A stretch of DNA of 26,068 nt, taken from IMG/VR virus record IMGVR_UViG_3300033143_003467, positions 1 through 26,068 of that record; one strand, 5' to 3'. The stretch is from a virus. This document shows positions 4,739-14,743 of this stretch, one piece after another. The notes beneath the pieces are model-generated. The model was not told where the DNA came from. It saw only the letters and a program-made list of their open reading frames with translations, and made no database searches. Positions within the stretch are counted from its first letter, which is position 1, and each line of letters begins with the position of its first letter. The position numbers and the translations under genes are program-made.

Positions 4739-5193
4739 GAAATTCCTGTTTTACTGTTAAAATTCTGTTTAATTTGATGCCATTTATACGCCTGTTTACA
4801 ATGGTCTTTCCCGAAAACTTTACTCAATAGCTTAATGAAAAATAAACCCGATTTCTTTAAATAAATCCATTCGTAAGCGTGTCCGAATGCTGCTGATATA
4901 GTTACTTCATTTTTCTTAAATAATGTTTTATAGCGGTATTCTTTTTGCACAAATACACGGATAAATAAGTCCCCTACAATTACGTTCCCGAGCCTGTCAA
5001 TTATAACTGCCATTTTCTCAAGAATATCTAAAACAATCAAATATACTTCTTTGACAAAATACCATAATGTTTTGGCAAATTTCAGTTTTAATAGTAATAC
5101 AGTAAATAAACTGTATAAAATTCCTAAAGGAAACAGTATTGCTGCCAAGATAACGGCTGCAATAAATTCAATAATCTTAAATAAATTCTTCAT
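4735..5193 (-). CDS. Membrane protein of the tail/lysis end of the late operon
   Basis: A 152-residue protein with an N-terminal hydrophobic hairpin (IIEFIAAVILAAILFPLGILYSLFTVLLL, residues 7-35). The rest is amphipathic and aromatic (VYLIVLDILEKMAVIIDRLG, FGHAYEWIYLKKSGLFFIKL) and basic at the C-terminus. Overlaps with both neighbours (4 bp downstream, 17 bp upstream) make it part of the operon. Similar proteins occur at the end of tail operons in Bacteroidota phages, but I know of no assigned function. It may assist the holin or act at the inner membrane during DNA entry. Confidence 0.6.
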   Translation of the reverse strand: MKNLFKIIEFIAAVILAAILFPLGILYSLFTVLLLKLKFAKTLWYFVKEVYLIVLDILEKMAVIIDRLGNVIVGDLFIRVFVQKEYRYKTLFKKNEVTISAAFGHAYEWIYLKKSGLFFIKLLSKVFGKDHCKQAYKWHQIKQNFNSKTGIS

Positions 5194-5575
5194 TGGTTTC
5201 TATTTTTACGTTAATATCATTTTCCATATGCTCCCGATGTTTCGGATACAATTGATTAAAATACATTACCCGGTCAGTTCCTATTGTGTCGCTGGCTGCC
5301 TGTTTTGCGTCAATTAATTGTTTAATGCTTCCGATTAACGCCGTATAAAACGGGTCATCAAGGATAACCGTTTCCGGAATTGTAACTCGTATCGGGAAAT
5401 CATGCACCCATGTAGGGTCGTATTTTACCCATTTGCCGTCCGTTTGTTTATAATTGAGACTTTCTTCAATTGTTTGAAATGGGGTATTTTCATCAATTTC
5501 AAACGGTAAACTATCGTCATAGCCGCAAGCATTTATATATCCGTCTTTTGTTAAATTATATTTTATTTTTTTCAT
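5177..5575 (-). CDS. Hypothetical protein after the receptor-binding candidate
   Basis: A 132-residue soluble protein opening MKKIKYNLTKDGYINACGYD. The first half looks like a small domain with a repeated acidic pattern (ENTPFQTIEESLNYKQTDGKW). The second half has a helical stretch ending HREHMENDINVKIETNEEF. Position directly after a fibre-like gene suggests a fibre chaperone or small tip protein. No signature supports this beyond context. The stop of the preceding gene overlaps its ATG. Confidence 0.5.
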   Translation of the reverse strand: MKKIKYNLTKDGYINACGYDDSLPFEIDENTPFQTIEESLNYKQTDGKWVKYDPTWVHDFPIRVTIPETVILDDPFYTALIGSIKQLIDAKQAASDTIGTDRVMYFNQLYPKHREHMENDINVKIETNEEFI

Positions 5576-6954
5576 AATAATCTTGTCGGGTAAATATCAT
5601 TTATAACATCTGTAAAATCTATGTAATTAAAGTCAGGCGGAATAGAACTGTCAATACTTGAAGTATCAATTAATTGAAGTCTCTTGCCGTTGTTTGCTGT
5701 TAATATAATCAGATTTTCATTAGCATACATTCCTGTTTTTAAAACATTACTTATACTGTCAGGATTTTGTAATAAATAAGAACAGTATTTTAAATCATCA
5801 AATTTAAAAATTGCAAATTTATTTCCGCCTGAAAAAGTAGCTGTTTGATTTGTTTCTTGATGTATTGCCCACGTATATATTCCTCCTGTATTTGAATATC
5901 CTGTTGTATCGTAAATTGCTATATTTTGAGAAAATTGATTTATTGTTGCAATACGACAGTAATTTAATCTATATATATAATATATATTTTTATTCCGATT
6001 ATAACAAACTTGATAAGATAATCCGGCATTTGTAAATGTTGCCAACTTTGTTTTATTATTTTCAATATCAAACTCATATCTTTCGTGAAATGTTTTCTTA
6101 TAAGGATTAAAAGTTGAACGAGCATAAACTCCTAAATGTTGATTTTGAAATGCTTTTATAATTCCTGTTTTTTTTGTAAAATTATTTGTATTCAAATCTA
6201 ATTTAATCCACATCTCACCATAAGCATATTCAAGAAAGTAAATATAATTATCAACAAAATTATATAATATAAGATAGATTTTTGTATTATAAAAAGATGA
6301 ATATGTTGTAAAACCTAAATTTCCGGATAAATCTTTAAAACTTCCGTCATAAAAGGTAAAATATTTGTTTTTTGTTCCGTTATTACTCCCTGCAATTATA
6401 AATCTTCCGTCTTTTAATTGTAACATTCTATCCCAAGTTCCGCCTGACGGAAGTGTAGGGAGCGCAATAACATCAATTATCGGATTTGTTGTAAATGTTC
6501 CGATTGACGGCGTATTAGACCGTGTCAGTAAATTGTTATCTAATTTATATAAATTTGTTCCGCTTAAAATATATGAATATTTTTCAAAATTTGTAAATTG
6601 AAAATCAGGCAACTCAATATTTTCCGTGAATGCCGTTTGAGTTGTTTCAAATTTTATTGATGCTTCTAAACTCGGATTTGTCTTTACTATTTCAATTAAA
6701 TAAACAGTATTTAAATTTATGGTAAAAGGCAGACTAACCACCGAGCCGTCAATCTTATAACTGCTGACATTCGTTAATTTGGTATCAATTATTTTCCCTG
6801 TAAATTTTGAGAATATTGCCCAAATATCAGTAGTATCAGTCTGAAATTCAATATTATAAAATGATGAATCTTTTGAAAGATATACAATGTTATCATGGAC
6901 AGTAACGCTCACGCTGTCCTCTTCACTTACATTTATGTTAATTATATCACTCAT
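5572..6954 (-). CDS. Probable receptor-binding or tail fibre protein, beta-rich
   Basis: A 460-residue protein. Residues 1-115 are beta-sandwich-like (VSVTVHDNIVYLSKDSSFYN; SLPFTINLNTVYLIEIVKT) and may attach to the baseplate, as the next gene upstream is BppU-like. From about residue 120 there are repeated blade-like segments (RMLQLKDGRFIIAGSNNGTK; NYIYFLEYAYGEMWIKLDLN; NIYYIYRLNYCRIATI), compatible with a beta-propeller. Position late in the tail module and this composition fit a host-recognition protein. I recognise no specific family, so the propeller and receptor role are inferred. Confidence 0.5.
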   Translation of the reverse strand: MSDIININVSEEDSVSVTVHDNIVYLSKDSSFYNIEFQTDTTDIWAIFSKFTGKIIDTKLTNVSSYKIDGSVVSLPFTINLNTVYLIEIVKTNPSLEASIKFETTQTAFTENIELPDFQFTNFEKYSYILSGTNLYKLDNNLLTRSNTPSIGTFTTNPIIDVIALPTLPSGGTWDRMLQLKDGRFIIAGSNNGTKNKYFTFYDGSFKDLSGNLGFTTYSSFYNTKIYLILYNFVDNYIYFLEYAYGEMWIKLDLNTNNFTKKTGIIKAFQNQHLGVYARSTFNPYKKTFHERYEFDIENNKTKLATFTNAGLSYQVCYNRNKNIYYIYRLNYCRIATINQFSQNIAIYDTTGYSNTGGIYTWAIHQETNQTATFSGGNKFAIFKFDDLKYCSYLLQNPDSISNVLKTGMYANENLIILTANNGKRLQLIDTSSIDSSIPPDFNYIDFTDVINDIYPTRLL

Positions 6955-7309
6955 CTGTGCTGTCTTCTTTAATTAGTATAGTTCCGAACATTTGGGCATC
7001 TTTGTCTCCTGAAGCATCAGTTATTTTAATATCAAAATAATAAGTCCCTGCTCCCCAGTCAATGAAAAATTTGTCAATCGTAAACTTGCCGTTTGTCGGG
7101 TCTGATAGTGTCAGCCCGTCCCCTATTGACATTTTCTTAACAATACTTCCGTTGGCATTTCCACGCCTCCACCATAAGTTAATCGTTGCTCCTGTCAAAT
7201 CTAAAGGCGATGTACCGCTTGAATTAGTTATTGTAATTGTAACGATTTTCGATTTAAATGTCGTATTATTTATTTGCTCTTCAAAATTATGTTCTTCAAA
7301 ATTTGCCAT
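6947..7309 (-). CDS. BppU-like baseplate protein (N-terminal domain type)
   Basis: I place the start at 7309 (MANFEEHNFEEQINNTTFKS), directly after the stop of the preceding gene. An in-frame upstream ATG at 7360 would overlap that gene by 50 bp. The 120-residue product carries the BppU N-terminal pattern: FKSKIVTITITNSSG, then LDLTGATINLWWRRG, then GDGLTLSDPTNGKFTID and WGAGTYYFDIKITDASG. In known phages this domain anchors upper baseplate proteins that carry receptor-binding tips. Here it is a free-standing single domain preceding the fibre-like gene. Confidence 0.65.
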   Translation of the reverse strand: MANFEEHNFEEQINNTTFKSKIVTITITNSSGTSPLDLTGATINLWWRRGNANGSIVKKMSIGDGLTLSDPTNGKFTIDKFFIDWGAGTYYFDIKITDASGDKDAQMFGTILIKEDSTDE

Positions 7310-7310
7310 G

Positions 7311-7673
7311 TTATATTTTTTTAAATAATTCAGAATAATAAGACTCCTCATTTGTTTCAATTATAATTCTATAAATTTTATTAATTTCAAGAGGTTTAAT
7401 CAATTTGTCTGCATAGAAATATCCGTTATTTAAATTTACAGTTATAGTTAAAGTTGAAAAATTATTAATATAAATTATTTTATTTGATTTTAATTTATCA
7501 ATATTTATTTCACAAAAATCAACATGGTCTAATGTTTCAGAACTATCTAATGGTTTAAAATCCCATGCCGGAACGAAATCACCGTCAACTTCTAAAATAG
7601 AATTACAAAGATTTTGATAACTTTGTTTTTGAAATTCTAATTTATTGATTGTATTTATTCTTAATAAACTCAT
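7311..7673 (-). CDS. Small tail/baseplate-region protein
   Basis: A 120-residue protein, beginning MSLLRINTINKLEFQKQSYQ. It contains beta-type segments (KIIYINNFSTLTITVNLNNG; YRIIIETNEESYYSELF). No family recognised. It sits between the tip protein, whose stop overlaps its start by 4 bp, and the BppU-like gene, so it is probably a baseplate or tip accessory. Confidence 0.5.
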   Translation of the reverse strand: MSLLRINTINKLEFQKQSYQNLCNSILEVDGDFVPAWDFKPLDSSETLDHVDFCEINIDKLKSNKIIYINNFSTLTITVNLNNGYFYADKLIKPLEINKIYRIIIETNEESYYSELFKKI

Positions 7674-9454
7674 TTTTTTAATGTTAATTTTAAAATATTA
7701 TTATCGGCATTTTGTTCTATTTTGTCAATCTCAGAATTTTCTCCGAAAGTATCAATATAATTATTAATATCATAATCATTTTGCATATTATCTGCCGGCA
7801 AATTGATTTCAATTTTATTTCTTTTTTCTAATTGCCATACCGAAGCCGTGTGATTTCCACCGTTTGCCCAGTAATCATCACTCGGATAACTTCCGTAAAT
7901 ATATTTACCGCAATAACTAAATGAAAGTTCATTGTTATTTTTTCTTATTCCAGTTCGCAGACCCGTTGATTGCCTTACATAATCTTTTGTCGTTCCGTAT
8001 TTTTGTGCTGCTATAATTACAACATTTTCAACATCAGAATCTGAATAAACATCCGCTCTTCTAACTGAAATATCATCCAAATCAGTATAAATCTTATTAT
8101 CGGAATAAGTTAAATTAGTTTCAACTCCATAAATATTATTAAATATTATTTCTGTTCCGACAAAATCAATAGATTTACAGGTTTGTTCATTTTTTATTTT
8201 ATGATATTTCGGATGTTCTTTTTTCCATTTATTCGCTAATCTTAACCAATTTTTACCCTTATAATTTAATAAGTCAGGGTTTCCGCTACCTAAAGATTTT
8301 TGACTTTTATGTTGTAAAATAAAATAATTCGTACCACTACGATCCTCAATGAACCATTCAAAATTTAAAGTTTCAAAATAATCTAAAATCGTTTTAAGAC
8401 TTATATTTGTCTGTGCTGCCGGTACATCATTTTGACCGTCATCATCGGCAGGGATAAAATCCGTTAAATTCATTATTAACAAATGAGAATATAATTTATC
8501 TGATGTACTTCCATAAGATAAACTTTCTCCGGTCATTGATTTAAAGCTATAAAAACTATCCGTTGATGTTCCGCCGCTGTCAAAACTTAACGATAAACCC
8601 ATTTGAGACGTAAGCCATTCAATTACATCCGAAACTTTTCTTGTAACTCCCGTATATTCTATAACTGGTTTATCATAAAAATTTGCAGTATTATCAAAGC
8701 CATTATAAGGTTCTGATGAGCCTGACATCGTATAAATAGGTGTTATTATTTGATGAAATACCGGTAGTGTCGTATTTGAAAATGTTTGATTATATAAATA
8801 TGACCATTTTCCTAAAACATAAATCACTCCGTCAGGGTCATATCTCGTAGAACCGATATAGTAACCGTATGCCCGAACTCTCTTATAAATTACTACAACA
8901 TGATAGTACCAAACACCTAAAGTTTGATAACTTGATAAAACAGCACCGTAATCAATATCCCAGTCTGCTCTTTCAAACGGTGATAGGTCAGCCGGATTAA
9001 TTTCTATATCATAAAAATGAACACCTACCGGGTCGGTTGTAATCGGGAGGTATCCCGGCAAGAAATATAAATCATTTGTTTCAGGCGTTAATTCATTAAT
9101 ATTATATTTTGTATCGAAACTTTTCCACGCTTCACCCGTATATTGCGTTTCTGCCGTTAATCCTAAGTCTATTTTATTAAATGAAATATCAATTTTAGGT
9201 GTATTTGTAAATTTTTTACTACAACTGAAATATAAATCAGATTTATAATAAGCATTAATAATATAGTCATAACTTCCGACTGTATCAATAAAAAAATCAT
9301 AATCAGGTCCGGATAAAGTTATGGCTCCTGAAACTTTAAATTTTGATTTTCCTTTTTCATTGTCAAGTGAAAATTTAAGTTTAGAATAGTCAGGACTTAT
9401 GATTTTTTTCGTAAATCCTGAACTGTCCGGCACTATTTCAAAAACTAATTTCAT
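7670..9454 (-). CDS. Tail-tip / tail-associated protein candidate
   Basis: A 594-residue beta-rich protein, opening MKLVFEIVPDSSGFTKKIIS. The N-terminal third has sandwich-like segments (SKFKVSGAITLSGPDYDFFI). A central section holds many tyrosines (VWYYHVVVIYKRVRAYGYYI). Around residues 285-400 there is a stretch resembling hub or minor-tail assembly sequence (VIEWLTSQMGLSLSFDSGG; LKTILDYFETLNFEWFIED), as seen in distal tip proteins of siphoviruses. Position right after the distal-tail gene agrees. Assignment by context and pattern, not by a diagnostic motif. Confidence 0.5.
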   Translation of the reverse strand: MKLVFEIVPDSSGFTKKIISPDYSKLKFSLDNEKGKSKFKVSGAITLSGPDYDFFIDTVGSYDYIINAYYKSDLYFSCSKKFTNTPKIDISFNKIDLGLTAETQYTGEAWKSFDTKYNINELTPETNDLYFLPGYLPITTDPVGVHFYDIEINPADLSPFERADWDIDYGAVLSSYQTLGVWYYHVVVIYKRVRAYGYYIGSTRYDPDGVIYVLGKWSYLYNQTFSNTTLPVFHQIITPIYTMSGSSEPYNGFDNTANFYDKPVIEYTGVTRKVSDVIEWLTSQMGLSLSFDSGGTSTDSFYSFKSMTGESLSYGSTSDKLYSHLLIMNLTDFIPADDDGQNDVPAAQTNISLKTILDYFETLNFEWFIEDRSGTNYFILQHKSQKSLGSGNPDLLNYKGKNWLRLANKWKKEHPKYHKIKNEQTCKSIDFVGTEIIFNNIYGVETNLTYSDNKIYTDLDDISVRRADVYSDSDVENVVIIAAQKYGTTKDYVRQSTGLRTGIRKNNNELSFSYCGKYIYGSYPSDDYWANGGNHTASVWQLEKRNKIEINLPADNMQNDYDINNYIDTFGENSEIDKIEQNADNNILKLTLKK

Positions 9455-10605
9455 CTGTTTATATTAACCATTTTATTATTGTAATAAATTTTTATATTAT
9501 ATTCAAATAAGTCGATTAAAGTCGGCTTATCTTCTTTTGTGATAATATCTTTTGCTTGATTCGGTAAAATTACCGTTCCGTCTGCAAATGTTATCGTAAT
9601 ATCATTAAATAATGCATAATTTAAATATTCAGCTTTATATAATTCATCTTTTCCCAACCAAACTTTTAAATTTATAACATCTTTTGAATTAAACTTGTCA
9701 TTTTCTTCAATTCCGTTTTCTTCTGTTATGCCTTCAATCGGAATTAATTCATTTGAATAAATCGGATTAATAAATGTAAATATATCAAACTCAATTTCTT
9801 TGTCTACAACTGTAATACTTGACGGAATATCCGGATAGCCTTTTTCATGATCAATAATTAAATTATTTATATAATATGCAACTCTGTCAGCTGTATAATC
9901 AGAATAACAATCAAATGTTAATGTTGTTGCCGTTTTTACAGAACAAGCTGCAAAATTCAAATAATTTCCTGACTTATCCGTTTCTGTATTAAATTCAACA
10001 TTATTTGTATGTAAATAGTATGTATCTCCTATATTAATGGTATCTGTTAAATCATTTATCGGAATATCAAAATATACTTGCCAATTTCCCGGGGCACTGG
10101 TATTTTCGACGCTATAAATGACAACTCGATTAAAAACATAACTCGGATTCTTAACTTTGTAATTTATAGTATTTACATTCCCTAAAATAGAATATCCAAA
10201 TGCATTATCAGAACTTAAATGATTTATAATATCAGTATCATACCGATAAAATTTTAATGTTAGTCGATAATCTAAACTACCGGCAACTTTTTCATAATTT
10301 ACTTCAATATCATGAGCTAAAAAAGTTTCCCCGTCTGTCGTTACAACCGTTACCGTCCCGACACTAAGCCGAGCAACATCAATATTTCGTGATAAAATGA
10401 ATATTACTTCATATTGTCGTTTTTTGATTGTCTGAATTAATCTTGTCTTATTTGCAGTATCAAAAATATGAGGCAATATTTCCTTAGTCGCCTGACTATT
10501 ATAAAGAACATTTCCTTCTTGTACATCTTGGGATATTACAAATTCCTCCTCAAAATCAATTGTCGGATATAATTCAAATAGATATTTTATTGTAAATTTT
10601 GTCAT
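9451..10605 (-). CDS. Distal tail-like protein
   Basis: A 384-residue protein immediately after the tape measure, the usual place for the distal tail (Dit-like) protein. The opening MTKFTIKYLFELYPTIDFEE is beta-type, followed by IKKRQYEVIFILSRNIDVAR, HDIEVNYEKVAGSLDYRLTL and a C-terminal domain with GITEENGIEENDKFNSKD and LKVWLGKDELYKAEYL. In many siphoviruses Dit makes the ring connecting tube and tip. No diagnostic signature was identified; the call rests on synteny and on the beta pattern. Its stop overlaps the tip gene's start by 4 bp. Confidence 0.5.
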   Translation of the reverse strand: MTKFTIKYLFELYPTIDFEEEFVISQDVQEGNVLYNSQATKEILPHIFDTANKTRLIQTIKKRQYEVIFILSRNIDVARLSVGTVTVVTTDGETFLAHDIEVNYEKVAGSLDYRLTLKFYRYDTDIINHLSSDNAFGYSILGNVNTINYKVKNPSYVFNRVVIYSVENTSAPGNWQVYFDIPINDLTDTINIGDTYYLHTNNVEFNTETDKSGNYLNFAACSVKTATTLTFDCYSDYTADRVAYYINNLIIDHEKGYPDIPSSITVVDKEIEFDIFTFINPIYSNELIPIEGITEENGIEENDKFNSKDVINLKVWLGKDELYKAEYLNYALFNDITITFADGTVILPNQAKDIITKEDKPTLIDLFEYNIKIYYNNKMVNINR

Positions 10606-13600
10606 TTAACTGTAGCTTATAAAATGATTTCCTTTTTTTTCAAATGTAATATTTCCGTTCATATCTCTGATAATATCTCTTGAAGTATTGTCAGCAATTA
10701 CATCAAGTTTTTCAATTACTTTTCCGTTGTCATTCACATAATAATTTGAATATCCGCCCGATAACCACAATTTAGCGGCATCCGGTAACCATTCATTTTT
10801 AAAACCTTTCGGCATTTTTTTGTTAACATCTGTTTCGACGATTCTTTCCCCGATAGTTACCATTGCAGGAACAGTATCAACACCGCTTCTGTTATTGCCC
10901 TGTTCTACATATTCCGTTCCCTTGGCATATTTTGCCGATTTAATTTGTGCTAATTGAACAGCTCCCAAAGCACCCATGACAGCTGACATTACAATTGCCA
11001 CCCATGTAGGTTCTAATTTGGATGCATTTAATATACTTGTTGCAATTGCTATATTAGCAGAAACTATATCCATTTTCTTTTGCTGTTCTTTTATCTTTTT
11101 TTCTTCTTTTAATGCTTTTTCTTTTGCCTTTTGTTCTCCTGCAAGTCTTTTTTCAAGTGATTCCTTTTTTGTTAAATCATAAGCCGCACCTGCCTCAATT
11201 AATTTTTGTATTTTTTCTTCTTCCGCTTTTAAATCTTCCTGACTTTTTTGCATTTTGTCATCAATCATTGATATTTCTTCATCAATAGCTTGCCTTTTTT
11301 GTGCTAAATAATTGCTCATTAATTGCATAGCTTGATTAAATGCTTCATTTACTGCAGCTGCTACTGCGGCAGCATCTTTATCCGAAATATTTAAAACTTT
11401 TGCTAAAAACGACCGATTATCGTCTTTATCTTTTAATCTTTCAAATAAATTTTTCTTTGCTGTCTTTCCGGCCGTTACAATTGCATCAACTGATTTATTA
11501 AACAATGCATCTGCTTCCGCAACTGTTAACGGAGTCATTCCTGTTGCAGCTATCATTCTGCCTTTTGCTCCTAAAATAGTAGCTTCGCTTCCGTGTGTAG
11601 GTATTGGTTTTTTTGATGTACTATCACTGATATTTCCGCCGCCACCGCCGCCACCGCCCATTTCACCGCCAATTAAATTAACATCAAGTTTATCAAGGAT
11701 ATCAAGATAGTCATCTTTAAATTTCTTTACGGCATTAAGCTCTTTTTCATAACCTTTATTTATGTTTTTAACAGCTCTGTCAAGTGCTTCTTGTTGTAAT
11801 GAACTTAGGTTATCAATTGGAAAAACCTCTTTTATTTTCCTCATTTCTTCTTGCTGACGAATCTCTATTTCAAATATTTTTTTATCAATTTCTGTTATTT
11901 TGGATTGTCCGACTCTTGCCCTTGTTTGTTCTTCAAGTTTCTTAATATACCTATCTATTGCAGCTGTTGTTTTATCCGTATTAATTTCTTCAAGCGTGAT
12001 ATTTCCTAAAAATTCAGGGCTTATTTTATTAATTTTCTCAATAGCTCTTAAACGTTCTTCTTTACTTCTTTTTTCATCTTTAGCAACTCTTAATAATAAT
12101 TCAAGATTTGTTTTCTCTGATTGTATCTGTTTATTTACTGCTTTTGAAACTTCATTATTTGCTTTTTGTGCGGATGTTAATTGTTTTGTGTTTTTTATTA
12201 ATTTAGGAATGATTAAAACTAAAGCCGTAACCGCTGCCAAAATAAGCCCGAAAGGATTTAATTTTAATGTTTTAAACAATGTTTTAAAACTAAATGTCAA
12301 TTTTTCATTTGCTTTTGTAAATAATAAAGTAGAAAGTGCCGCTGCTTTCATTCCTGCAAAATATGCAGCAATTATCGGTATTATAATTTTTAAATTTTTT
12401 ATTAAAAATGTAATTCCTTGAATTAATCCTCTTATTGCTTTTCCTAAAATACCCGTTCCGTCCTCGACACTTAATATAAACCCCTCCCATGCTGATTTTA
12501 AGAGAGTTACATCACCACCGATATTATCAAGCATCTGTTTAGACATTTTTTTAGCCGATCCCCCTGCATTTCTATATGCAATTTCTAATTCATTTGCTTG
12601 TTCAACATTTTCAGCCAATATAATAGCAGCATTTGCCGCCTTAATTCCAAATAACTCAATTGCAGTTTTGGATTTATCAGAAGAATTATTTATTTTTTCT
12701 AATGATTTATTATAATCAAGCCCTTTTTTAGCTAATTCTGCAAATATTTTTCTTAATCCTGTTCCTGCGGTTGTTGATTTCATACCCCTATCAACTAAAA
12801 CCGCTAAACGTGAGGTAGTCCACTCAATGTCTTTACCTGCTACTTTTGCGGATGTTCCGACATACGGTAAAGAATCGGCTAATTTATTCATATTTAAAGC
12901 ACTTGTTGCCGTACTCAAAGACAAAACATCTGATACTCTTTGAGCTTCTGAAGCATCTAACCCGAATATATTTAATGCCGAACCTGCCAAACTTGCGGCT
13001 TCTGCTAAGTCTGTTCCGGTGGCTGTTGCAAGTGATTGTATTCCCGGAACGGCATTTTCAATTTGTTCGGCTGTAAATCCTAACTTTGCAAGTTCAATAT
13101 CAAGTCTTACAATATCTCTTGCCGTAAATGCCGTTACAGCTCCAAGTTCTTTGGCTTGGTCAGATAATAATTTAAGTTGCTCTGTTGTCGCTCCTGAAAT
13201 AGCTCCTAACTTATCAATATTTTGCTCAAATTCTACAAATGTGTTAAAAGTGTTTCTAATTAATGTAACTGCTAACATTGCACCGCCTAAAATTCCAAAA
13301 TTAGCGGCAAGTCCTTTTATTGCATTTGAATATTTGCCTACACTACCTTGAAATCTCCCTATACTTTCATTTTGTTTGCGGTTAGCATTATTAACCTTTA
13401 TTATTTGTTTAGTTAAATTATTATATTCTTTGGCTTGTTTTTTTGTTTCAACTCTTAAATTTTGTTTTTTCTTTACTAAAAGAGTTTCATATCGCATCAT
13501 TTCCTTATCGGATTTGATTTTTTTCCGTTGAAGTATTTCAAGCTCCCGCATTTCTCTTTTAAGTTTAGCTTCTTCCGTTGCTCTTTTCCTTATTTCCTGT

Positions 13601-13908
13601 GCTAATACTCTTTCAGTTGCAAGTCTTTTTTGTTCTGCTTCGTTATATTTTAGTGCCTCTTTTGCTGCTTGTCTTTGTAGTTTTTCCGATTTTTTTAATG
13701 CTTCATTATATTGCTTTTCGCTTTGAATTAATTTTGTGTTTTCAGAATTTAAAGTTTTAACAGCACTTGTATAATTCTCTAATTTACCACCGGTGCCGAG
13801 TTTCTTTATGCCTTCATGGACAGTATTTGCCTTTTGGACTGTTTTGTCCAATTCAGTATTGATTTTTTTAAGGTCTTTTAATAATTTGTCAAATTTATAT
13901 TCTGCCAT
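10606..13908 (-). CDS. Tail tape measure protein, TP901 family
   Basis: A 1100-residue protein, the largest in the window. Residues 1-185 are charged coiled coil (ELDKTVQKANTVHEGIKKLG onward). Residues about 190-440 carry the TP901 tape-measure core: FVEFEQNIDKLGAISGATTE, LGAVTAFTARDIVRLDIELA, TATGTDLAEAASLAGSALNI, STTAGTGLRKIFAELAKKGL. Hydrophobic helices follow (about 490-570; NLKIIIPIIAAYFAGMKAAA and GLILAAVTALVLIIPKLI). There is then a coiled coil, a run of eight glycines and further coiled coil near 860-950. It sets tail length inside the tail tube and enters the host membrane on infection. Length predicts a long flexible tail, on the order of 1.5 angstrom per residue. Confidence 0.9.
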   Translation of the reverse strand: MAEYKFDKLLKDLKKINTELDKTVQKANTVHEGIKKLGTGGKLENYTSAVKTLNSENTKLIQSEKQYNEALKKSEKLQRQAAKEALKYNEAEQKRLATERVLAQEIRKRATEEAKLKREMRELEILQRKKIKSDKEMMRYETLLVKKKQNLRVETKKQAKEYNNLTKQIIKVNNANRKQNESIGRFQGSVGKYSNAIKGLAANFGILGGAMLAVTLIRNTFNTFVEFEQNIDKLGAISGATTEQLKLLSDQAKELGAVTAFTARDIVRLDIELAKLGFTAEQIENAVPGIQSLATATGTDLAEAASLAGSALNIFGLDASEAQRVSDVLSLSTATSALNMNKLADSLPYVGTSAKVAGKDIEWTTSRLAVLVDRGMKSTTAGTGLRKIFAELAKKGLDYNKSLEKINNSSDKSKTAIELFGIKAANAAIILAENVEQANELEIAYRNAGGSAKKMSKQMLDNIGGDVTLLKSAWEGFILSVEDGTGILGKAIRGLIQGITFLIKNLKIIIPIIAAYFAGMKAAALSTLLFTKANEKLTFSFKTLFKTLKLNPFGLILAAVTALVLIIPKLIKNTKQLTSAQKANNEVSKAVNKQIQSEKTNLELLLRVAKDEKRSKEERLRAIEKINKISPEFLGNITLEEINTDKTTAAIDRYIKKLEEQTRARVGQSKITEIDKKIFEIEIRQQEEMRKIKEVFPIDNLSSLQQEALDRAVKNINKGYEKELNAVKKFKDDYLDILDKLDVNLIGGEMGGGGGGGGNISDSTSKKPIPTHGSEATILGAKGRMIAATGMTPLTVAEADALFNKSVDAIVTAGKTAKKNLFERLKDKDDNRSFLAKVLNISDKDAAAVAAAVNEAFNQAMQLMSNYLAQKRQAIDEEISMIDDKMQKSQEDLKAEEEKIQKLIEAGAAYDLTKKESLEKRLAGEQKAKEKALKEEKKIKEQQKKMDIVSANIAIATSILNASKLEPTWVAIVMSAVMGALGAVQLAQIKSAKYAKGTEYVEQGNNRSGVDTVPAMVTIGERIVETDVNKKMPKGFKNEWLPDAAKLWLSGGYSNYYVNDNGKVIEKLDVIADNTSRDIIRDMNGNITFEKKGNHFISYS

Positions 13909-14743
13909 TTTCTTTTGGTTTCATTTCTTCTGCTATTCTGTGAGCTGTATTTTTATGCGCTTCAAATTCTGCTAAGGTCGTTTCTTTTGTGTTTATATTA
14001 ATCTTCAAAATATTGCTTATCTGTGAGACTTCCGTAAATCCCGAATGTTTTTCTTTCGGACTTGCCGTTATAGCATTTAAATCAAATAATTTAGAACGCC
14101 TTATCTGATAATCATTATATTTGTTGTTTTCTGCAAAAATATCAGATAAAAAAGTATCTAAGCCAATTATATTTTCAAGTTTTATTGTTCGTTTTTTTAT
14201 AAATTTTTCATTAAATGTAGGGATAAATGCCAATAATAATATTTCGGGATGTTTATTTGCAAAAAGTTTGTATTCAAACCAATCATAAAATCTAATTCCT
14301 TTAAATATATCAATTTCTTTGGGTGCTTCTTCGTTGGTTAATTCTTTATATATTTTCTTGTAATCTTCGGCAAAATAATATTCTGTCACTTCAAATTCTT
14401 TGTAAATCTTTTGCAGTTCTTCCAGATAAGCTCTGAAATCATCTTCCATTGTTGTTTTTGACTTTTTAAAATCCTCTTTTGAAAGTTCATTTACTTTTTC
14501 TTTTAATATATCCGCTCGAAATGTCGTTAATGATGCTTGCCAGATTACATATTTTTGTAAAAGTTTAAATTCCATTTCTTCCAAACTGTCTAAAATATGC
14601 AAATATGTTTTATATAAAATATTGTTTTTTTTCTTATTCAAACGTGTATTTTTTTTTAACAGATATTTTAAATTAAATCCATTTTCTGAAATCATAATCC
14701 AATTCCAAATCGGTAACTCATATTTATTTTTATAAACTTTCAT
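13895..14743 (-). CDS. Pre-tape-measure protein, unknown (chaperone position)
   Basis: A 282-residue helical protein starting MKVYKNKYELPIWNWIMISE. It overlaps the tape measure gene by 14 bp and the preceding gene by 14 bp. Segments include LQKYVIWQASLTTFRADILK and YYFAEDYKKIYKELTNEEAP. Gene order places it where siphoviruses encode tail assembly chaperones (G/GT type), which hold the tape measure during tail assembly. I see no slippery heptamer or two-frame arrangement, so a programmed frameshift is not supported. The role is inferred from position only. Confidence 0.5.
   Translation of the reverse strand: MKVYKNKYELPIWNWIMISENGFNLKYLLKKNTRLNKKKNNILYKTYLHILDSLEEMEFKLLQKYVIWQASLTTFRADILKEKVNELSKEDFKKSKTTMEDDFRAYLEELQKIYKEFEVTEYYFAEDYKKIYKELTNEEAPKEIDIFKGIRFYDWFEYKLFANKHPEILLLAFIPTFNEKFIKKRTIKLENIIGLDTFLSDIFAENNKYNDYQIRRSKLFDLNAITASPKEKHSGFTEVSQISNILKININTKETTLAEFEAHKNTAHRIAEEMKPKENGRI

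Noticed and set aside
5051-7328. Plus-strand frames at 5051-5317, 5850-6035, 6365-6601 and 7062-7328
   Set aside because: All lie inside well-supported, overlapping minus-strand tail genes and show no family pattern.
10976-13975. Several plus-strand frames (such as 11900-12421 and 13019-13351)
   Set aside because: They are antisense to the tape measure gene. Their hydrophobic, serine/phenylalanine-rich sequences are what a charged coiled-coil gene gives on the opposite strand.
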